From Peromyscus leucopus (lineage: Eukaryota > Chordata > Mammalia > Rodentia > Cricetidae), in assembly GCF_004664715.2 (NCBI RefSeq), contig NC_051075.1, forward strand, positions 35,007,495 to 35,071,494: a stretch of DNA of 64,000 nucleotides. The letters are read 5' to 3'. Below, in pieces: positions 47,190 through 58,694 of this stretch. The notes under the pieces are model-generated. The model had not been told where the DNA came from. It made no database searches and saw only the letters and a program-made list of their open reading frames with translations. Numbering within the stretch: position 1 is the stretch's first letter; each line of letters begins with the position of its first letter. Position numbers and translations under genes: made by a program.

Positions 47190-47515
47190 CTAGTTAGCCA
47201 GAATTCCAGCATGAATGGAGAAGGAGCTCACCAGTCCCCACTCCTAAGTGAGGAACTATTGGCAGTCCATACCTGCTGGGGGAGAGTCATTCTTATGTGG
47301 AGGGAGTGACTACTGGTAGACTACCCATATCCAATAGATAGCCCCACATCCACACAAGAAGCAAGCAATAGTTAGACTCAATGGGTTATGAAAAAGGAAA
47401 TAAAAAATAAAAGGGAGAAAAGGACTGAAAGTTTTGGGAGACAGGTTGAGGTAGGGAGAACTGTGAGATGGATATCCTGAAAAGAATTCTACTGTCCATG
47501 TTGAAGACACAACAT
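47190..47515 (+). mobile_element. Lx-type L1 3' UTR fragment (sense)
   Basis: Landmarks are CAATAGATAGCCCCACATCC (47331), AGACTCAATGGGTTATG (47374) and the purine-rich AAAAGGGAGAAAAGGACTG. Truncated at both ends. Confidence 0.55.
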
Positions 47516-48719
47516 GGTTATCTGGGTATTTGTAATAGACTCATTTAGGGAGGGACTTCCTTCTACCATATTGGAACAATTTATGTTAAATATATATTCT
47601 TAACTTACTTCCTCATGTAGTACTCAGTGTCATGCACATGCACATTTGCAACAGGTTTTCAAGTAACAATTTGATGAATAAATGAATGTTTACATGTATG
47701 TATGTACGAATGAATGAATGAATGAAAGTTTAAGAAAATTTGATGTACTTAATTCTTGCAGAAAAGTTCATGGGAAAATGTCATCTGTTGGTATGTATAT
47801 GAAATGGGATAATCATATATACTAGAATTTTTAATATAATTATTAGGCTACAGAAGGACATATTAAAATGATTGTGTTATTAATGAAAGAACTCTACCTT
47901 AGTAATCCATGTGGGCAATGGTATATTGGAGAATGTTTTGTCTTTATAATTCATACAAAATTACTCATATTTTATGTGATCTGAACCTCATCTTGAATAA
48001 ATGGACCTTGAAAATGTATTCTGTTCACCACACTTTGAAAATCAATCACACATGAAATTGGTGCTCAGACAATGCGCATGCAAATATAATCATATATAAT
48101 CCATGATCATCAGCATTCTATTATTGTAGGTGCCTGAAAACTGCAAGTGCTTATAGCATCATCCAGTTTTATGTTAATAAAATATATTACCTCATCAATA
48201 TTTCTAAAAATAGAATATTTTAAAAATTATGTTTGCTGAAGGTATAACTCATTACCCCTTTAGACTCCATATCTATAATATCACATTTTGTGGGCCTTTT
48301 ATTTTCCTTCTATAAATTTATGTAATGTGTGATTTTTCTCAGGAATAGTTAGCAATTGAATCAAGAGAATCAGAAGCATGAAGAATTTATGAAGACTCTC
48401 ATGTGTGCCGGGATCTGAAAATATTAACTATTGTGTTATACATACAACACAATATGTTGTGGTGGGAGATTATATAAATAAAAGTTATGAGGATTGTTTT
48501 GTGTTATTTACTTGACTCCCATCCATCCCCATTAGTAAGAAAACTCAGTAAGGCTGTACATTTATTTGACTGTATTACACATTGTGAATTGTCAAGTAAG
48601 CTCACAGGGAGGGGTTCAATCAAGGTAAAACCACAATATTTGGAAATTAAGTGATATGGATCAATCATTAACTAATGTGGCTTATTTTCAACATTGTTTT
48701 TTGCTTTTTTTCCTTTTTA
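47516..48719. other. Unique AT-rich sequence, no gene seen
   Basis: A short GAAT repeat occurs at 47708-47726. No gene is recognised. Confidence 0.4.
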
Positions 48720-48721
48720 CT

Positions 48722-48800
48722 TTCTTTTTAGTGATGCTTACAACTAAGAGCTGAAAGCATGTAAGGCAATCACTCTACCATGAAGTGCATCTCCAGAAAC
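48722..48800 (-). mobile_element. ID/B4-like SINE fragment (antisense, tentative)
   Basis: GCATGTAAGGCAATCACTCT then ACCATGAAGTGCATCTCCAG resembles the reversed tRNA-like part of ID/B4 elements. Confidence 0.4.
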
Positions 48801-49211
48801 CCTCAACATTCCCCTATTTCTTTACATGCAGTGTAGACTCCATTATCATTAGGTTCATGCTGGGAATTGAAGTATCTGAGGCCAGAGTACATATAAAATT
48901 TTAAATATGTAAAGTTTATAAAGTATACACTTCAAAGTTATAAAATTCAGCAAGAGTTTACAATAAAAAAACTTTGCTAAATACTCTAAAAAAATCAGGT
49001 GTTCAGATTTGGATTGATATTTCTGTGGTTCTGGAATCTGATGGAAAGATATTATGTAAGAGAAAGAAGTATCTATAAGCTTCCACAGCACTGTGCCATG
49101 GTCGTTGTATCCTGTACATTCCCCAATTGTCTCCTTAAGGGCAATATCTACTCCTCAACTTCGTTCAGGCTTAGCAGTATACAGTCCTTTGTCATAATCA
49201 GTCTGCCCTGA

Positions 49212-49552
49212 TGTGGGATGACTCATCCCTAGCAGGCTTGAGGCCCAGCCAAGTACAAAAGATACTGTACTTTTGATTCTGAGAGCCAACTTGGGTCTGC
49301 CTAAGGGCCTTAGCAAATGTGGCTGAAACATGATCTGGAGATGACCTGGACCAATGAGAGACAGCCATGTCACAACAGCAGATGCATATTCATTGGACTT
49401 CCACCCAGGGAGGGGTGGAGGGTATATAAAGCTTGCCTCTAACTGAATAAATTGAGCTTGTTGTTTTAACATTCTCCCAGAGTCTGTGTCATTGACTCTG
49501 TACCTACTTGGCCCCTTCCCCCAAAGGGAACAACAGCAAGGACCCTGCTACA
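49212..49552 (+). mobile_element. Solo ERVK-type LTR
   Basis: A 341-bp unit begins TGTGGGATGACTC and ends GACCCTGCTACA. It is flanked by an exact 6-bp duplication CCCTGA (49206-49211 and 49553-49558), the size used by class II (ERVK) integrases. In order it holds a CCAAT box (ACCAATGAGA near 49350), a TATA box (TATATAAAG at 49423-49431) and a poly(A) signal AATAAA (49446-49451), followed by a T-rich stretch and a U5-like end. No internal viral sequence flanks it, so it is a solo LTR left by LTR-LTR recombination. It reads toward the RPL23A retrocopy 78 bp downstream. Confidence 0.85.
49423..49451 (+). promoter_or_regulatory. LTR TATA box and poly(A) signal
   Basis: TATATAAAG at 49423-49431 and AATAAA at 49446-49451 are about 20 bp apart, a compact arrangement found in LTRs with a short R region. 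Activity is inferred, not shown. Confidence 0.6.
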
Positions 49553-49629
49553 CCCTGAAAGTCATCCTTAGAGACAGGAAATTATATATTTTTAGCTACT
49601 ACAAAATGGATTAGAAGAGTGTCAGAGAC

Positions 49630-50159
49630 TTTTTGCCAAGATGGTGCTGAAAGCAAAGAAGGAAGTCCTGCCCCTCCCAAGCAGAGGCCAAAGCAAAGGC
49701 CTTGAAAGCCAAGGAAAGGAGGCAGTTCTGAAAGGCATCCACAGTCACAAAAAGATCCGCACATCACCCACCTTCTGGCAGCACAAGACCCCGCGGCTCT
49801 GGAGGCAACCCAAATACCCTCAAAAGAGAGTTCTCAGGATAAATAAGTTTGACCACTATGCCATCATCCAATTCCACCTGACCACTCAGTCAGCCATGAG
49901 GAAGATAGAAGACAACAACCCATTTCTGTTCATTGTGGGTGTCAAGACCAACAAGCACCGGATCAAACAGGCTGTGAAGAAATTCTATACATTAATGTGG
50001 TCAAAGTCAACACACTCACAAGGCCTGATGGAAAGAAGAAGGCCTATGTATGGTTGGCTTCTGGTTATGATGCTTTGGATGTCATCAACAAAATTGGCAT
50101 CATCTAAACTGAGTCCAGCTGGCTAATTTTAAATATACTTTTTTACCATTAAAAAAAAA
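49630..50159 (+). pseudogene. Rpl23a-ps: Processed pseudogene of ribosomal protein L23a
   Basis: The parent protein uL23 binds large-subunit rRNA near the peptide exit tunnel. The copy is intronless and full length: a short TTTTTGCCAAG leader, ATG at 49641, coding sequence, TAA at 50105-50107, 3' UTR and an A9 tail. Imperfect 18-bp duplications TAGAAGAGTGTCAGAGAC (49612-49629) and TAGAAGAATATCAGAGAC (50160-50177) flank it, so L1 machinery made it. Diagnostic peptides are [33 protein letters not shown] and [14 protein letters not shown], with [11 protein letters not shown] at the end. Lesions include several compensating indels in the Lys/Ala-rich N-terminus (net +3) and a 1-bp deletion near 49988 that throws the last third out of frame. 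Many substitutions, and two mismatches in the duplication, indicate moderate age. A 161-codon ORF spans most of it but is not a working L23a. Confidence 0.96.
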
Positions 50160-50177
50160 TAGAAGAATATCAGAGAC

Positions 50178-51618
50178 CCAGTTGAAATCACCCAGGTTAT
50201 CTGCTTGATAACTCGAGTTTCCTCACATTGTTGGAGGATCACAAACAAGCCAAGTCTGAATAGTCAGAACTAGGCTTTATATTGGATGCATGGGCATATT
50301 TGAGATTCAGTTGAGCATATTTGAGAAACTTACACAATTCTAATAAAATTCATGTTATTTTATATATTTTGTTCCTTGAAGCTCAATTATCATAATGAAT
50401 AAAGTTTGCATTTATAAATACAATAAACCCAATTTCTTAAATATGCTGAATTTAAACTCAAATATGCTCTTGGACAAATTTTATTTTTCAGAGCTAAGTT
50501 GGCTTAGGATTTGATAACATATTTTAAACTAACCAGTGAATAATACCTCAATTCACTATGTAATTTTACACCTCAGAAAAACAATATTTTCTATAACTAC
50601 CATTATACAAATAAATTTTCGAATTCAATTTTACTCCAATAAAATAACTTATACTCCCAATAATTCATTGGTTCATTGATTTCTTTCCATAATTTAGTTC
50701 CAAAAATACTTGAGAATTCTCTCAAAGAGTGTATATTTTAAACTTATTATTTTTTTAGGATGGACTTATGTATTAATCTAATATATCCTTTAGCATATCT
50801 AATTTAAAAGTGAGAAAAAATCTGTCAACAAAATATCTCAGAATAATAGTTTATTTTAGTAAAATATATGCATATATATGTATTCCATTCTCATATTTGT
50901 GCATATTATGCTCAATGTGAAATAAACACTGCACAAAAATGACTCATATGTCACATGAAATTAAACATGGAATTAATGACAGACAAACTTATGGATGATT
51001 TTTAGATCTATTATAAAAATACATTCTTCATACCTCTATCAGAAAAGTCAAATATTAATTTGGACCAAGTCTGTTCCAAAAGAGTAGCTTCAGAGTTCAT
51101 AAAAAAATATGCCAGTGCATGTATGTTTGTGTGTTTAAACTCTACTAACACTAACACAGACCCCTGAATAGCTCCTCATTTATGTATATAATACTTTTTG
51201 CAACAAAGTTGATTTTCTTTCCATATTAGAATTTCGTGTAAATATCTTAGAGTGTACTAAATAGAAAAGTTGGGATGCATGGAGATGCAGATGGAGGCAG
51301 TCTTCCAGACCCTAGTACTTGTCTAACATAGTGACAACTGGTTTTAACAGGCACATTTTGGGGGGGGGGCTTACTATGATGTCCTCTAAAATGTTTTCCA
51401 TTTGTTTAAAACATCTGACAGAAAATTACTAGGCAACTATTATTAGTTTAATTTACAGAAAAGTGTGTAATAGTAGAGAAGTAATGTTATCATAAGACTA
51501 TTCATGTTGCTATCATATAATATAGCTAAGTCAACTGTACTAAGTTTCTTCTTTGATACAGGAGAAAAAAAATCTACCTGAAAAACAGAAAAAAAAAACA
51601 TCAAAAGTTATACAAACA
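50178..51618. other. Unique AT-rich sequence, no gene seen
   Basis: A G10 run lies at 51360-51369. No other element is recognised. Confidence 0.4.
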
Positions 51619-52062
51619 TGGTATCATTAATACAGTGTGCAGGCTAGTTTCATGTCAACTAGACATAGGCTAGAGTAACCTAAAAGGAGGGAACCTTAAT
51701 TCAGGAAATGCCTCACTAATTGGGCTGTAGGCAAGCTTGCAGAACATTTTTTTTTTTTAAATTAGTGATCAATGTGAGAGGGCACAGTCCATTCTGGGTG
51801 ATGCCATTCTTGGGCTAGTGGTTCTGGGTTCTGTAAGAAAGCAGGCTGAACAAGCAGAAAGGAACAAGGCAGTAAGTAGCACTCCTCCCTGGCCTCTGCA
51901 CCACATTGTGCATCCAGGTTCCTGCTTGAGTACCTGTCCTGACTTCCTTTGATGACTGACTATGATGTGGAAATGCAAAAAAAAAAAAAAAAAAAAAAAA
52001 TACCTTTTATCCTCACGTTTTTTGTCATATTTCATCACAGCAATAGTCACCCTACTAAGACA
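51619..52062 (+). mobile_element. Rodent ERVL/MaLR-type LTR
   Basis: Blocks are GCTAGTTTCATGTCAACTAG, GGAGGGAACCTTAATTCAGG, GAGGGCACAGTCCATTCTGG, TAAGAAAGCAGGCTGAACAA, CCAGGTTCCTGCTTGAG and the CTACTAAGACA end. An A24 run at 51977-52000 replaces the usual AAATAAACCC region. The octamer CAAACATG occurs at both edges (51613-51620 and 52061-52068), consistent with a short duplication whose exact register is unclear. A related copy lies in reverse at 56811-57090. Confidence 0.75.
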
Positions 52063-52069
52063 AACATGA

Positions 52070-53010
52070 AGAGAAATATCTACTTCCATAATTAAAAAGT
52101 AAAATTATGTATTATATATATGCATGAAGAGTATATTTATGAGGATATTAGAGAATGTTACATAAGTGTTATTAAATGACTTGATTGAATAAACATAAAG
52201 ACTATTTATTGAGGATTACAGGAAATTCTCAGAACACTGACAATGTATTAGTCATCAGATATACCTTCTCATTTAGACAAGATGACTTCTTTTCCTTCAT
52301 GATGATCCTCTGGGGTTTGCTATGGAATAATTGATATTATTTTTATGTGCAATTAGCTAATTGGGAAATATTTTAGTATAATTGAACTATCATATTAAGG
52401 TAGCTGGGAATAGTTCATAATTGGAACTCATAAAACTGCCAGGTTTACATTCAAGAAATAAGAACAAATGAATTTAAACAAAGCCTTTCATAAAATGTTT
52501 TAAATGGCTTGAGGCAATTTACAATTACATTTTACTGGAGCAAAAATAAGAAAATTGATTAGCAATTCTGTCTGTGCTATCTTTTCATATTAATAATAAA
52601 TAACAGAATGGAGAACTTTCGCAAGTAATGGTAAAACTTCGCTTTAGGATAATTCATTATTATAAGACACATAAAATTATGTCATATTTCTTAAATTATC
52701 TTCCCTGAAAAATTAACTCACACTACTTGTGCCATGAGGATTGTCAGCAAGATTGAGAATACACTAATGCATAATAAACCAAGAACCATGAAAAATAGTA
52801 GACTGTCAATTTGAAGGGAACTGCTGTAGGGCTAACTTTAGTAATGATTGGGAAGGTGTTATATATGGAAATTAAAATTTCAGGTAATAAGTGATTTATC
52901 TAATGTTTCAAAACAGACAAAGATATAATTTTTGAGAAGCAAAAGCAAAACTAAAAACTATGTGTCAAATACCAGACAAAAATGAAGTATCAATTACTCT
53001 TCATACTGAA
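52070..53010. other. Unique AT-rich sequence, no gene seen
   Basis: No repeat or gene recognised. Confidence 0.4.
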
Positions 53011-53014
53011 AACA

Positions 53015-53150
53015 TATGGTGTGTTGCTGCATGTTTGAAATTCATCACTTGGGAGGCTAAAATGTAAATATGGTGAGCTTAAGTCCTGCTGGAATTACGA
53101 AAGAAGACCTCTCATAACAATCCAAACCAGAAAGGAAATAAGAACACCAC
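53015..53150 (+). mobile_element. Old B1-like SINE
   Basis: ATGGTGTGTTGCTGCATG, CATCACTTGGGAGGCTAA, GTGAGCTTAAGTCCTGC and GACCTCTCATAACAATCC follow the order of a worn B1/proto-B1. Confidence 0.5.
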
Positions 53151-53196
53151 CCGAGTACATCTATTCCCCACCCTCTCTTTTTTGCTCTTTCACACC

Positions 53197-53456
53197 TATC
53201 TATCTATCTATCTGTCCGTCTGCCTGCCTGCCTCTCTGCCTGCCTGCCTGCCTGTATGTCTGTCTGTCTGTCTTCATCAACACCATCTATCTCTATCTAG
53301 CTATCTATATCTGTCTAATCTAATCTAATTACATATCATGTATCTTTATATATATATCATCTTTTTATCATCTCTATATATCTACATATGTATGTATATA
53401 GTATGCATTCATGCATGTATCTATGTATCTCTCCTCTCATCTATCTATCCTCTCTC

Positions 53457-53503
<47 letters not shown>

Positions 53504-53512
53504 ATCTATCTA
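53197..53512. repeat. Compound tetranucleotide microsatellite
   Basis: CTAT units (53197-53212) pass into TGCC/TCTG units (to 53248), TGTC units (to 53273), then CTAT/CTAAT variants (53284-53330), ATAT/ATGT-rich DNA, and a long CTAT array (53458-53512). Confidence 0.95.
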
Positions 53513-53519
53513 ATTATAG

Positions 53520-53788
53520 TCAGTTGCTATGTTTTATCTCCCCAATCTCTTGTAGTAGTTTAAATTTCAAAGGCATATATCACTATATTAATGGTATTAA
53601 TAGTGTGGAATTTTATTCTGACTATGGTGTTTAGAAGTGAGGCCTTTTGGGAACTGCTTAGACTAGGCTGGAAAGAATCAGGGTCTAGCATTAAATCTTG
53701 ATGGATTTACACAGAGAAGGAAAAATAACAGACAGAAGAAAAATATATGTTTTTCTTTCTAATATGATATATTAGAGGAAGTCCTTGC
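53520..53788. other. Unclassified sequence, no gene seen
   Basis: No repeat or gene recognised. Confidence 0.3.
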
Positions 53789-53789
53789 T

Positions 53790-55080
53790 AGATTCTACAC
53801 CATACATGTTGTACTTTTAGACTAAAATACTGCAATATAATTTTTTTTCTGAGATTGGCTGCATAAAATATTCCATTATAGTAACAGCTACAATAGTGAT
53901 TTTTTTTTCTGCAAGACACCATTGGTCTAATAGTGGTATAAATGCTATAAGAGTGATAAATCTTTTTCATTGGATGTAAACAATATAGACTATTGCTGTT
54001 GCCTCCCAGAAGTTGAAGGTAAATCCCTGTATCCTGAGACACCAAGCACTTTTAACACAAGTCAGGAAGTTTCATGCTGGGTGTAATTTGTAAGCTATCT
54101 CAAGTATTGTGAAAGACTAGCTTCTACAAGAAATCTAGTCTTCCATAGTACTTGAAGGTGGTATGAAATATGCCAAGTAAGGAAAGCAATCAATAGTCCT
54201 TATCCAGCTGTGATAACTGTGAACCTCAAGAATGACCAACATGGGAAGATATTCTTAAAGGTTCTTTAGCAAGCGGTGTTTAGATCTTTGTAGTAACCAA
54301 CAACACTCAAATTGAATGTAAAGCCTATTCAATAGGAGAGAAAACACACTAGTACTACAAAACTGCCTACTACCTGTGGCTATTGAAGACGTGGATCTTA
54401 GAGCAAAATGTATTGCTGTCATTTTCCTAAACCAGTATAATCCCTAACTATATTCTAAATACTTATCTTTATATCCACAGAGAAGGGTAACTTCCTTTTC
54501 ATCAAAGGAGCTTATTTTTGTTATAAAAAACAAACCATTACAGGTAGCTACAACTGGTAAAAGATACAAAGAACACCTCAGTGTGGGGTACCTATCTCCA
54601 ACTCATGCATCTACAATACAAGCCAGGAAACATCACAGAAAGATGGAGACTGGAAGAACCAGAAGACTAGGGAGTCTACTGCAAGATTACATCTTCAATA
54701 ATGGGCAGCTACCTACATAAAATGTTCAAAAATATGGCTGTTGAAACATGCCCTGAACAATTCCAACACCAGTTGACATCATAATATGGATGAGGGGATT
54801 TTTTCTGGGCCCCACCTGTAGATTAAGAATTATGAGAAATTAGTGACTACTGAGAGAGGAAGAATTAGTCTTCTTCGAGGAGAATATCCCTTGGCATAGT
54901 TATCTAACACCAAGTTGTCAGCCCTAAAAGCATATAATACAAGCACCACTAAACAGACCCAGTACAATATAAATATGTTATGATATTAAGAAGGGGAATG
55001 GTATGAGAGAGGCTATAGAAAATGATGTAATTATATTTTAATTAAATTTAAATTTAATTAAATTTAAAATTTAAAATATC
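53790..55080 (+). mobile_element. Long Lx-type L1 3' UTR (sense)
   Basis: Landmarks along 1.3 kb are CTTATCCAGCTGTGATAACT (54198), CCTAAACCAGTATAATCCC (54428), TATCCACAGAGAAGGGTAAC (54473), ACAACTGGTAAAAGATACA (54550), TTCCAACACCAGTTGACATC (54761), GGGCCCCACCTGTAGATTAA (54808) and AACACCAAGTTGTCAGCCC (54907). It ends in AATTAAATTTAAATTTAATT-type sequence. The ORF2 part is absent. A second, shorter piece of the same region is at 17770-17995. Confidence 0.75.
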
Positions 55081-55128
55081 ACAAGCAGAAAGAAGTAACA
55101 ATTGTTATTGTATAAAATGAAAATTTCT

Positions 55129-56298
55129 TTTTTTTTATTTTACAATACTATTCAGTTCTACATAATAGCCACAGATTCCCTTGTTCTCTCCCTTCCTGCT
55201 CCCCTCCCCTTCCCCCTAGCCCACCCCCCATTTTCACCTCCTCCAGATCAAGGTCTCCCCCAAGGACTGAGATCAACCTGATAGACTCAGTCCAGGCAGG
55301 TCCAGTCCCCTCCTCCCAGATTGAGCCAAGCATCCCTGCATAAGTCCCAGGTTTCAAACAGCTAACTCATGCAACGAGTCCAGGACCTGGTACCACTGCC
55401 TAGAACTACAGTAATAAAAACAGCTTGGTATTGGCATAAAAACCGACATGTGGACCAATGGAATTGAATTGAAGACCCTGACATTAACCCACACACCTAT
55501 GAACATATAATTTTTGACAAAGAAGCCAAAAGGGTACAATGGAAAAAAGAAAGCATCTTCAACAAATGGTGCTGGCATAACTGGATATCAACGTGTAGAA
55601 GGCTGCAAATAGATCCATATCTGTCACCGTGCACAAAACTTAAGTCCAAGTGGATCAAGGACCTCAACATAAATCCAGCTACTCTGAACCTGCTAGAAGA
55701 GAAAGTAGGAAGTAGTCTTGAACGCATTGGTATAGGAGATCACTTCCTAAATATAACACCAGTAGCGCAGACACTGAGACAAACAATCAATCAATGGGAC
55801 CTCTTGAAACTGAGAAGCTTTTGTAGAGCTAAGGATACGATCAACAAGGCAAAGCAACAGCCTACAGAATGGGAAAAGATCTTCACCAACCCCACATCTG
55901 ACAGAAGACTGATATCCAGAATATATAAGGAACTCAAGAAATTAGACATCAAAATGACCAACAGTCCAATTGAGAAATGGGCTATAGAACTAAACAGAGA
56001 ATTCTCAACAGAGGAAACTCAAATGGCTGAAAGACATTTAAGGAATTGCTCAACATCCCTAATCATCAGGGAAATGCAAATCAAAACAATTCTGAGATAC
56101 CACCTTATGCCTGTCAGAATGGCTAAGATCAAAAACACTGAAGACACTTTATGCTGGAGAGGATGTGGAACTAGGGGAACTCTCCTCCACTGCTGGTGGG
56201 AATGCAAGCTTGTACAACCACTTTGGAAATCAATATGGCGCTTTCTTAGAAAATTGGGAATCAATCTCCCCCAAGATCCAGCTATACCACTGCTGGGC
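55129..56298 (-). mobile_element. Twin-primed (5'-inverted) L1 insertion
   Basis: The left part (55129-55405) is antisense L1 3' UTR with its T-rich end at 55129; the right part (55406-56298) is ORF2 on the plus strand. A perfect 15-bp duplication AAAATGAAAATTTCT brackets the whole unit (55114-55128 and 56299-56313). About 1 kb of the end of ORF2 and the start of the 3' UTR is missing at the inversion junction. This is a textbook twin-priming product. It belongs to the same L1 lineage as 7371-8706 and 20815-21939. Confidence 0.95.
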
Positions 56299-56322
56299 AA
56301 AATGAAAATTTCTATACAGTAA
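55407..56322 (+). pseudogene. L1 ORF2 C-terminal fragment, nearly open frame
   Basis: One frame stays open for about 300 codons except for a TGA at 55465-55467, a likely CGA-to-TGA change in the WNRIED motif. It runs from [12 protein letters not shown] through WDLLKLRSFCRAKDTINKAK and EKIFTNPTSDRRLISRIYKE to the Cys-rich C-terminus CWRGCGTRGTLLHCWWEC (C-x3-C-x7-H-x4-C) and DPAIPLLG. The frame then continues into host DNA and stops at 56322. The endonuclease and RT domains are absent. The near-intact frame implies a young insertion. Confidence 0.93.
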
Positions 56323-56360
56323 AAAATTCAACAGATTAAAGCAACAACCTAAAATTCTTT

Positions 56361-56548
56361 TTTTAAAAAAGATTTATTTATTTATTATGTATACAGTATT
56401 CTGCCTGCACATATGACTATAGACCAGAAGAGGGCACCAGATCTCATTCTTGATGGTTGTGAGCCACCATGTGGTTGCTGGGAATTTAACTCAGGACCTC
56501 CGGAAGAACAGCCAGTGCTCTTAACCTCTGAGCCATCTCTCCAGCCCT
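56361..56548 (-). mobile_element. B2/B3-family SINE (antisense)
   Basis: Plus strand: AAAGATTTATTTATTTATTA tail, CCAGAAGAGGGCACCAGATC, GAGCCACCATGTGGTTGCTG, GGAAGAACAGCCAGTGCTCT and AGCCATCTCTCCAGCCCT head. An exact 13-bp duplication CCTAAAATTCTTT flanks it (56348-56360 and 56549-56561). Confidence 0.96.
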
Positions 56549-56810
56549 CCTAAAATTCTTTGAATGAAGGAAATAATATCAAACATATAAGGAAAACATA
56601 AAACTTAACAAAAAACTCTAGGAAAATAAACGGATAGCAATTATGTGAAAAGATGCCATCAGGGAAATGCAAATCAAAATAATAAGAGGCAATATCATCC
56701 CAGGTAACATAGCTACTATTAAAAACAACACATTCTTGTAAAAATCTGAATAATTTTTATGGATGTTGATAGAATGTAAACTAGTATTGTATCTATGGAG
56801 TGTCCTAGTT

Positions 56811-57090
56811 ACTTTTTATTGCAGTGATAAGTAACCCTGACCAAAATAAACTTGGGGAGGAAAAGATTTATTTGTCTTACAGGTTATAGCCCATCATCAG
56901 GGAAGCTAAGAGAAGAACTGAAGGGAGAGACCTGGAGGCAGGAATCAAATCAGATACCAAGGAAGAATACTACTTATTGGTTTACTCTCTATGATTTGCT
57001 CAGTTTGCTTTTTTGTTATATGACCCAGGACCATCTTTCCACAAGTGGCATCACTCACAGTGGGCTGCGCTATCCCATATCACAGTAAAC
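56811..57090 (-). mobile_element. ERVL/MaLR-type LTR (antisense), relative of 51619-52062
   Basis: Plus strand: TGTCCTAGTTACTTTTTATT, AACTTGGGGAGGAAAAGATT, GAGACCTGGAGGCAGGAATC, ATGACCCAGGACCATC and CACTCACAGTGGGCTG are the reversed family blocks. The right end is degenerate. Confidence 0.7.
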
Positions 57091-57094
57091 ATCT

Positions 57095-58305
57095 CAAACA
57101 AATGAAATCAGCACACCAGTGACATCTTTGATGCTCAGATCTGCTGCAGGATGATACATTATAGCTAAATATGCAGTCTCAAACAGCAGATGAAGGATAA
57201 AGCAATGTGTTATATACATACAGACAGGTACTACTCACTGTTAAATAAGAATGGTGTCCTGTCATTTGTAACAAAATGAATAGAAGTAGGGATATATTTA
57301 GTAACATAAGTCATATACAAACAGACAAGCAATTACTACATATGAAAAGCTAAAAGAAAAGTTGTTCTAAATGTAGTATAGTACTTATAAGAGATTAGGA
57401 ATAATAGTATGCCGATGTGGAGAAACGAAGACTGAATATGATTAGTGAATGCTATATGCACATGTGGAACTATCACAAAGTCCTTAATATCAACCTAAAA
57501 GTAAAAGTGATGACTTGGAATTTGGAGGAGTGGGGGACATGGGGATACAGAATGGTCAACTGTGCTCAAAATATGTTCTAAGTATGTGTATAAATATCAT
57601 ACTGAATTCCATTAACATGTACAGTTATATTTATTAAAATATGTGAAATAAAAAGCCCAAACACAGTGGTAAGTGGCTGTAGCCACTTAGATAATTTCCG
57701 ACTTTGCATACTCTCTTCAACTAGAATTTTGCATATATTCACATCCAATATGTCCAGCTTCTTTTATACTGTTTTGAAACCATTAGAGTGGTATTTGGTA
57801 CTTGATGCATGGGGGACTGAGGTACAAACTGCTTGAGATCATGAGTTTGAGATGAAATAACTAGAACACCAGTATGAAAATAAATAAATACATAGATAGA
57901 TAAATAAATAAACAAAACTCATAAAGGAATATGACTTCAAATAACTTACAAGGTTGGGACTATTATTAGGTGGTCTAGCATATTCAATGGCTTGGGCTTG
58001 GAACCAGGACTACAGGAAACAAAACCAGAAAAAACAAAGCCAGCAAGTTGCAGGAGAAACTGATAATAATATTTACAAATAAGGCCCCCTAGAAGGTACA
58101 TGATCTGGAACTTGCTAAATCCCAAACCAAATAATACCTTAGTTCTGTAGACTGAATTAGACATAGCCCATTCAGTGATGGTGAGGGTGGGTTGGACAAT
58201 GTTCAGAAGCTCATCATTTTGGTGATTTTCTTTGGTTACCTTTTCTGATCATCTTTATTTAGGTCTATAAATTCCAATTTCTACACTTTTTTAAAATGTA
58301 TGCAA
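57095..58305. other. Unique sequence, no gene seen
   Basis: A small AAAT/GATA-rich stretch occurs at 57880-57915. No gene is recognised. Confidence 0.4.
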
Positions 58306-58309
58306 CTAT

Positions 58310-58690
58310 TTAAAATTATTATTAATTTAATTTAAATTTACATATCAGCCACAGATTCCCCTGTCCTCCCTCTTCCCTACTCCCCCGCCCTTCCCCCAAT
58401 CCACCCCCCATTCCCAACTCCTCCAGGGCAAGCACTCCCCTGGGCATTCAGCTCAGCCTGGTAGATTCAGTGGAGGCAGGTCTAGTCCCCTCCTCCCTTC
58501 AGCCAGGCTGAGCAAAGCGTCCCTGCATAGGCCCCAGGCTCCAAACAGCCAGCTCATGCACTAAGAACAGGTCCTGGTCCCACTGCCTGGGGGCCTCCCA
58601 AATAGTTCAAGCTAATCAACTGTCTCACTTATCCAGAGAGCCTGATCCAGTTCGGGGCTCCGCAGCTATTGGTTTATAGTTCATGTTAAT
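58310..58690 (-). mobile_element. L1 3' UTR fragment (antisense)
   Basis: ACATATCAGCCACAGATTCC, CCTCCAGGGCAAGCACTCCC, GAGCAAAGCGTCCCTGCATA and GAGCCTGATCCAGTTCGGGG parallel the 3' UTR at 7380-7740 but with more differences, so it is an older member of the same lineage. It is cut off at about 58690. Confidence 0.88.
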
Positions 58691-58694
58691 TCTA

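Noticed and set aside
49641..50126. A 161-codon ORF as a functional ribosomal protein L23a gene
   Set aside because: It is intronless with a poly(A) tail and target-site duplications, has compensating indels near the start and a frameshift near 49988, so the C-terminal third is out of frame.
53197..53512. CRISPR-like repeat array
   Set aside because: The repeats are contiguous tetranucleotides without spacers, in a mammalian genome.
55804..56322. A 172-codon ORF as a host gene
   Set aside because: It is the C-terminal part of L1 ORF2 inside a twin-primed insertion; the last codons are flanking DNA.
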